DNA of 8,874 nucleotides from positions 1 to 8,874 of the forward strand of contig RFJN01000286.1 of the NCBI GenBank assembly GCA_003694875.1, read 5' to 3'. The DNA is from Planctomycetota bacterium (GTDB taxonomy: Bacteria; Planctomycetota; J058; J103). Below the pieces are notes generated by a model that did not search any database, was not told the origin of the DNA, and worked only from the letters and a program-made list of their open reading frames with translations. Positions 5,112-8,874 of the stretch are shown piece after piece. Each line of letters opens with the position of its first letter. The first letter of the stretch is position 1. The position numbers and the translations under genes are program-made.

Positions 5112-7572
5112 ACTCGCGGGCGAAGGCGGCGAGAACGAGCAGCACAAGTCCCCCCGGCGCCGTCGGTGGGGACGAGGACGCAACCACGCGACAGCCGGCG
5201 GCCGACGGCGGACCGGCCGCTGCCCCGCCCGTCCCGGCCGAACCGCCGGTTGTCGGGGGGGCGACCGCTGCTGCGCCCGGCAGCAGCCACGACACCGCCG
5301 CCGCGACGAGGCGCTCGCGCTGCTGCGGCCGCCAGACCGTCTCGAGCGGAAACGCGAGGTACAGCAAGCGGTAGCCACCCGCGTACGCGATCGCGGCGTC
5401 CCCGCCGCGCCCCCCGTCCCAGCGCAGCACCGCCGTGCTGCCGCCCACCGGACGGATCACATCGGGATAGGCGGCGTCGTAGACGCCATGCGTGCCGTCG
5501 TCGATCGTCAGCGGCGGCAGCGCGGCGAACGGTCCCCCGGCGAGCGGTGCGAGCGCGCGCGTGCCCGCGTCGTCGGCCACGTACGCGGCGCGCAGCCAGT
5601 CGCGGTAGAACGCCCGGTCGGAGGCGCGCCCCCGCTGCTCGAGGTCCCAGCCGATCTCGGTGCCTGAGACCAGCAGCGCCCCGCCGCCTGCAAGATAGCT
5701 CGCCACGAGCTGCTGCTCGTCGTCGCCGAACGTCTCGTCGGTGCTCGATTCGCGTCCGAGGATCCAGTCGATCAGCCCGTAGCCCCCAAGCGCCACCGCG
5801 CCCGCCTGCACGGCGGACGCCATCGCGCTGTCGAAGCCGAGTGCGGTCGCGCGGGCGAACGCGGAGGCGTGCAGAACGAGGTGGTCGCCGCGCCAGCGCT
5901 CGTAGGTGTTGTGGTCGTTGTGCGAAAACGCGCGGGTGAAGCCGTCGACGAGCAGCGCGCTCGCCACGCCGTCCGGCCCGACGCGCGCCGCCACGGTCCG
6001 GCTCGCGAGCCCCTCGCCCCCCGCGTTGACCGCGCTCACGCGCACGTACAGCACCGTGCCGAGCGGAAACGGGCCGAGCACCACCTCGGTGGCAGCGACG
6101 CGGCGGCCCGCGCCGTAGGCGCGCCCGTCGGTGCTCGTGTAGACCCGGTAGGAGGTGGGAGTTGCCGAGGGCTCGAGCGCATCGAGGGTGGGCGCCCACG
6201 CCGCGCGCAGACGCCCTCCGCCCACGTTCTCGAGCCGCAGTGCGGTCGGCGGCAGCGGCACGATCACCGCCTGCGGGTCGAACGAGCGCGCGATCGCCTT
6301 GTAGATCGCGCGCGCGGCGGTGTGCCGGAAGCCGTCGTTGCGCAGGTGTGCGGCGTCCTCGGGGTTGTCGTGGTAGGCGAGCTCGACCAGACACGACGGC
6401 ATCGCGGTGCACGCGCGCAGCTCGCCCGCGTTGAGCCGCTTCACTCCGAGATCGCGCCACGGCGGATAGAACGCCGAAAGATCGCGCACGATCTCGGACT
6501 GCATGCGCGCGGCGAAGGCGTCGGCGGCGTCCTGCAGCGGCGACGGGACGGTGGGGTAGTGCGCCGGGCCCGTTCCCCAGCCGCTCCACGCCGGGCTGCG
6601 ACCGTTGGTGTACACGAGCGTCATCGTGCCGCGGCCGTTGCCCGAGCCGGCGTTGGTGTGCAGCGACACGTAGCGCCAGTCCTCGCGCCAGCGGCCGGCG
6701 GGATCACCGGCGAGCCAGTTCGCGAACCGCGGCCGGATCGTGACGTCGCTCGCGCTGCCGGCCGCAAAGCCCGCATGCGGCAGCCACGCCAGCGCGCACT
6801 CCCGCCACCGCGGCTCGCCGCTCGGCCCGATCCCCGCGCCGAAGCGCACCGCATCGGCAACCACCACGCTCGAGGGAGGACCGCCCGCGTTCGACACTTC
6901 GAGCACCGCCGGGCTGCCCGCCTCGAAGCGGTAGTGCCCCAGATAGAACCAGGTGGGACGATACCGGCGCTGATCGATCCGGATCTGCGCGACCCCGCCG
7001 GCGTGCACCACGCGCACCAGCGTCCGGTCGCTGCGGTTGGGCGCCGGGGTGTACCACAGGTAGACCGGATAGCGGCCCGAGACCGGAAGGTGCGCCTCGA
7101 AGCGCACCACCGCCGTCTCCTGCGGGGCGCTCCACGCCCACAGGTAGCCGCTGCCCCGGTAGCCCGCGACCGCGCTCGAGTGCGTCCAGTTGCCGCTCGT
7201 GCGCACCGCCGGGTCGGCGTCGTCGACGATCACCTCGTGGCGGCTGAACGAGCGCTCCCGGCAGGTGAAGACCGTGGCGCCGGCGCCGGAGAGATAGCGC
7301 TGCAGGTACTCGATCACGATCTCGTTGGTGTGGATGTCCTCGCGCAGCCGCCGCTCGGCGGGCAGCGAACGCGGGGTCGTGCCGCGCTGCCAGCCCCAGC
7401 CGCCGCCGGAAAGCGGCTTGTAGCCGTGCCCGGCGCTGAGCACCACCGTCCGACCCGCGAGCGCCCCGCCGCCACCCGGCGCGTCGTGCAGCTCGGCCCA
7501 CACCGGGCCGCTCGCGAACAGACAGCCCGTGAGGGCCAGCCACCGTACCGCCGGAATGCGGCGCGCCGCCAT
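5080..7572 (-). CDS. Secreted multidomain N-acetylmuramoyl-L-alanine amidase (Amidase_3) with inserted golvesin-like domain
   Basis: 830 aa from the ATG at 7572, chosen because a strong AAAGGAGA lies 5 nt upstream and a signal peptide starts there (VRWLALTGCLFASGPVWA, cleavage likely after A26; LTGC at 14-17 resembles a lipobox but its hydrophobic stretch is short). The Amidase_3 catalytic domain cleaves the amide between N-acetylmuramic acid and L-alanine; its zinc ligands are H49 (LSAGHG), E84 (HTNEIV) and H305 (VSLHTNAG), with catalytic E397 (SCLVEL). It is split by a golvesin/xanthan-lyase CBM-like beta-sandwich at 115-245 (TSGNWTHSSAVAGYRGSGY, RYPVYLWY, ADAVRFG). Next come an FN3 domain (438-533), a class I glutamine-amidotransferase-like domain without a visible nucleophile Cys (536-764), a Gly/Ala/Pro/Thr-rich linker (766-806) and a hydrophobic, Arg-rich tail. 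A role in wall remodelling or lysis outside the cytoplasm is likely; the target, self or foreign wall, is unknown. An in-frame upstream ATG at 7662 has no supporting features. Confidence 0.9.
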   Translation of the reverse strand: MAARRIPAVRWLALTGCLFASGPVWAELHDAPGGGGALAGRTVVLSAGHGYKPLSGGGWGWQRGTTPRSLPAERRLREDIHTNEIVIEYLQRYLSGAGATVFTCRERSFSRHEVIVDDADPAVRTSGNWTHSSAVAGYRGSGYLWAWSAPQETAVVRFEAHLPVSGRYPVYLWYTPAPNRSDRTLVRVVHAGGVAQIRIDQRRYRPTWFYLGHYRFEAGSPAVLEVSNAGGPPSSVVVADAVRFGAGIGPSGEPRWRECALAWLPHAGFAAGSASDVTIRPRFANWLAGDPAGRWREDWRYVSLHTNAGSGNGRGTMTLVYTNGRSPAWSGWGTGPAHYPTVPSPLQDAADAFAARMQSEIVRDLSAFYPPWRDLGVKRLNAGELRACTAMPSCLVELAYHDNPEDAAHLRNDGFRHTAARAIYKAIARSFDPQAVIVPLPPTALRLENVGGGRLRAAWAPTLDALEPSATPTSYRVYTSTDGRAYGAGRRVAATEVVLGPFPLGTVLYVRVSAVNAGGEGLASRTVAARVGPDGVASALLVDGFTRAFSHNDHNTYERWRGDHLVLHASAFARATALGFDSAMASAVQAGAVALGGYGLIDWILGRESSTDETFGDDEQQLVASYLAGGGALLVSGTEIGWDLEQRGRASDRAFYRDWLRAAYVADDAGTRALAPLAGGPFAALPPLTIDDGTHGVYDAAYPDVIRPVGGSTAVLRWDGGRGGDAAIAYAGGYRLLYLAFPLETVWRPQQRERLVAAAVSWLLPGAAAVAPPTTGGSAGTGGAAAGPPSAAGCRVVASSSPPTAPGGLVLLVLAAFAREFSERRRRRCA
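5083..5154 (-). other. Possible C-terminal sorting tail (GlyGly-CTERM-like)
   Basis: The amidase ends with a low-complexity linker, then APGG (805-808), about ten hydrophobic residues (LVLLVLAAFA, 809-818) and a basic end with five consecutive arginines (824-828). This order (linker, Gly-Gly, membrane stretch, Arg cluster) is that of GlyGly-CTERM proteins processed by rhombosortase in many gammaproteobacteria. The hydrophobic part is shorter than usual, so the call is tentative. Confidence 0.35.
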
Positions 7573-7576
7573 GGAG

Positions 7577-7584
7577 TCTCCTTT
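7577..7584 (-). promoter_or_regulatory. Shine-Dalgarno site that fixes the amidase start
   Basis: Read on the minus strand the site is AAAGGAGA, ending 5 nt before the ATG at 7572. It is the strongest ribosome-binding site in the window and supports this start over the in-frame ATG 90 nt further upstream. Confidence 0.8.
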
Positions 7585-7697
7585 CCCGGAGGCCTGCGGG
7601 TGGGATCGTGCTCCCCTCCACGAGGGTATAGCCGTCGGAAAGCGCCTGCGGTGCAGCCCCACGGCCGTGCTCTGACGGCTTGCGACACCGTTTTCCG

Positions 7698-7726
7698 TTG
7701 CAATGCCCCGGGGCGAAGGCTAATGT
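7698..7726 (+). promoter_or_regulatory. Candidate sigma70 promoter of nhaD
   Basis: TTGCAA (7698-7703) and TAATGT (7721-7726) are separated by 17 bp, about 40 nt before the GTG start. Both hexamers are imperfect (4 of 6 and 3 of 6 matches). The palindrome GCCCCGGGGC lies in the spacer and one arm of an inverted repeat covers the -35, so a regulator bound there could block the polymerase; that is inference. Confidence 0.35.
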
Positions 7727-7751
7727 CGGCGCGGCTCCGGGGTCCGGACGC

Positions 7752-7759
7752 AGGAGAGG
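7752..7759 (+). promoter_or_regulatory. Shine-Dalgarno site supporting the GTG start of nhaD
   Basis: AGGAGAGG lies 5 nt before the GTG at 7765 (8 nt counted from the AGGAG core). No ATG occurs in this frame until residue 21, which is inside the first hydrophobic segment, so the GTG is the best start. Confidence 0.7.
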
Positions 7760-7764
7760 ACAGC

Positions 7765-8874
7765 GTGAAGAAGCAGGGGGCGAAGGCCGCAAGGATACTG
7801 TGGGCCGCCGTCGCCGTCGTGGCGATGCTCACCCTCGTGACGGGGTTTGCCGCGGGCGCCGAGACGGGAGAACAGGGCAGCAAGACACTACTCGATCTGG
7901 CCGCGAGCCCGATCGGGATCGTCTCGCTGGCCGCCTTCGCGATCGCCTACCTCCTCGTCATGCTCGAGGAGTTTCTGCACCTGCGCAAGTCGAAGCCCAT
8001 GCTGGTCGCCTCGGGGCTGATCTGGGCGCTGATCGCCTGGGCGTACCACGGGGCGGGCGACCCCGAGACGCCGGCGGTGCTGGTGCGCCACTACCTGCTC
8101 GAGTACAGCGAGCTGTTCCTGTTCCTGCTCGCCGCCATGACCTTCATCAACACCATGGAGGAGCGCGGGCTGTTCGACGCGCTGCGGGTGTGGCTGATCG
8201 GGCGCGGCTGGTCGCTGCGCAAGGTCTTCTGGGCGACCGGCGCGCTCGCGTTCTTCATCTCCCCGGTGGCCGACAACCTCACCACGGCGCTGCTCATGGG
8301 GACCGTCGTCACGAGCGTGGGACGCGGCCGACCGCGCTTCGTCCTGCTCGCGCTGATCAACATCGTGGTCGCCGCGAACGCCGGCGGTGCCTTCAGCCCC
8401 TTCGGTGATATCACCACGCTCATGGTGTGGCAGAAACACCTCGTCGACTTCCACGAGTTCTTCGACCTGTTCGTGCCGGCGCTCGTCAACTGGGCGGTAC
8501 CGGCGGTGTGCATGACCTTCGCGATCGGCGACGGGCACCCGCAGCCCGTGACCGATCGCATGCGCCTGCAGCCGGGCGCGTTCTTCGTCGCGGGTCTGTT
8601 CCTGTTCACGATCGCCATGGCCGTGCTCTTCCACACCTGGCTCCACATGCCGCCGGTGATCGGGATGATGACCGGCCTCGGTTTCCTGAAGCTGTACGGC
8701 TACTACCTCTATCGCCTCTCGGTGCGCGAGGCGCGTGAGCGCGGAATGGCCATGCACACCCTCGAGAGCGGCAATCCCTTCGAGGCGTTCAGCCACGAGG
8801 GGGCGCGCTTCGAGCTTTACGACATCTTCAAGCGTCTCGAGAAGGCGGAGTGGGACACGCTGATCTTCTTCTAC
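7765..8874 (+). CDS. nhaD: NhaD-type Na+/H+ antiporter (3' partial)
   Basis: 370 codons are open to the right edge; NhaD proteins are usually somewhat under 500 aa, so roughly the last quarter is missing. NhaD is an inner-membrane antiporter of the ion transporter superfamily that expels Na+ (and Li+) in exchange for H+, mostly at alkaline pH. Two family signatures are clear: SPVADNLTTALLMG (residues 166-179) and NAGGAFSPFGDITTLMVWQ (205-223), which form the two re-entrant, ion-binding regions. Hydrophobic segments are seen at about 11-30, 46-67, 78-95, 112-130, 155-176, 191-212, 235-254, 270-291 and 296-316. The first, ending in GFAAGAE, may be a cleaved signal peptide. A charged stretch at 319-362 lies between membrane segments. 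Start codon GTG at 7765. It is divergent from the amidase gene with its own candidate promoter. Identification is strong; exact ion preference is not readable. Confidence 0.93.
   Translation, partial: MKKQGAKAARILWAAVAVVAMLTLVTGFAAGAETGEQGSKTLLDLAASPIGIVSLAAFAIAYLLVMLEEFLHLRKSKPMLVASGLIWALIAWAYHGAGDPETPAVLVRHYLLEYSELFLFLLAAMTFINTMEERGLFDALRVWLIGRGWSLRKVFWATGALAFFISPVADNLTTALLMGTVVTSVGRGRPRFVLLALINIVVAANAGGAFSPFGDITTLMVWQKHLVDFHEFFDLFVPALVNWAVPAVCMTFAIGDGHPQPVTDRMRLQPGAFFVAGLFLFTIAMAVLFHTWLHMPPVIGMMTGLGFLKLYGYYLYRLSVREARERGMAMHTLESGNPFEAFSHEGARFELYDIFKRLEKAEWDTLIFFY

Larger units (their letters stand above)
7573..7764. promoter_or_regulatory. Divergent intergenic region between the amidase gene and nhaD
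   Basis: These 192 bp separate two divergent starts and must hold promoters for both unless one is internal. Visible elements are palindromes CACGGCCGTG (7660-7669), GCCCCGGGGC (7705-7714) and GTCCGGAC (7742-7749), and an imperfect inverted repeat TTGCGAC (7680-7686) / GTTGCAA (7697-7703). On the minus strand a lone -10-like TATACC (7625-7630) could serve the amidase, but no -35 stands at the right distance. I see no reading frame or RNA gene here. Confidence 0.5.

Noticed and set aside
7612..7617. Amidase as a lipoprotein, based on LTGC at residues 14-17 (codons at 7533-7522)
   Set aside because: The hydrophobic stretch before the Cys is only a few residues and is preceded by Arg10; a signal peptidase I site after VWA fits better, though a lipobox cannot be fully excluded.
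7573..7662. Upstream ATG at 7662 as the amidase start
   Set aside because: It would add 30 residues before a good signal peptide and pass through the strong Shine-Dalgarno site at 7577-7584.
7888..8796. Minus-strand open frame of about 300 codons opposite nhaD
   Set aside because: The His/Glu/Asp/Arg-rich product is the complement of membrane-protein codons, and the opposite strand carries clear NhaD motifs.

Overview
The window is very GC-rich (about 70% by eye), with tightly packed genes and many long spurious open frames, as expected at this base composition. Gene content (lipopolysaccharide core enzymes, a zinc amidase with a possible Gly-Gly type C-terminal tail, an NhaD antiporter) points to a Gram-negative proteobacterium, most likely a gammaproteobacterium from a saline, marine or alkaline setting. 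This placement is inferred from gene types only; no rRNA or other marker is present.

Layout. (1) 1-2935, plus strand: the 3' part of a very large multidomain gene. It joins the C-lobe of a Kdo-kinase-like domain, a degenerate kinase-like domain, a complete GT9 heptosyltransferase and a complete C-terminal WaaP/KdkA-like kinase; its 5' end lies before the window. (2) 2936-3063: a gap with a plausible sigma70 promoter and a GC hairpin. (3) 3064-4278 and 4281-5111, plus strand: a GT4 (WaaG-like) and a GT2 glycosyltransferase, 2 nt apart and probably translationally coupled. (4) 5080-7572, minus strand: a secreted N-acetylmuramoyl-L-alanine amidase whose catalytic domain is split by a golvesin-like beta-sandwich and followed by FN3, a glutamine-amidotransferase-like domain, a low-complexity linker and a short hydrophobic/basic tail. 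Its 3' end overlaps the GT2 gene by 32 bp, tail to tail. (5) 7573-7764: a divergent intergenic region. (6) 7765-8874, plus strand: nhaD, GTG start, running off the right edge.

How the genes fit together. The first three form an LPS inner/outer core cluster: the fused protein should add a heptose and phosphorylate core sugars, and the GT4 and GT2 enzymes probably extend the oligosaccharide. The amidase acts on peptidoglycan outside the cytoplasm and NhaD handles Na+/H+ at the inner membrane; they are neighbours but not obviously part of the LPS pathway. The most unusual object is the kinase/pseudokinase/heptosyltransferase/kinase polypeptide, which looks like a single-chain core-assembly enzyme with an internal duplicated, catalytically dead kinase copy. 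I found no tRNA, rRNA, CRISPR array, insertion sequence or phage feature.
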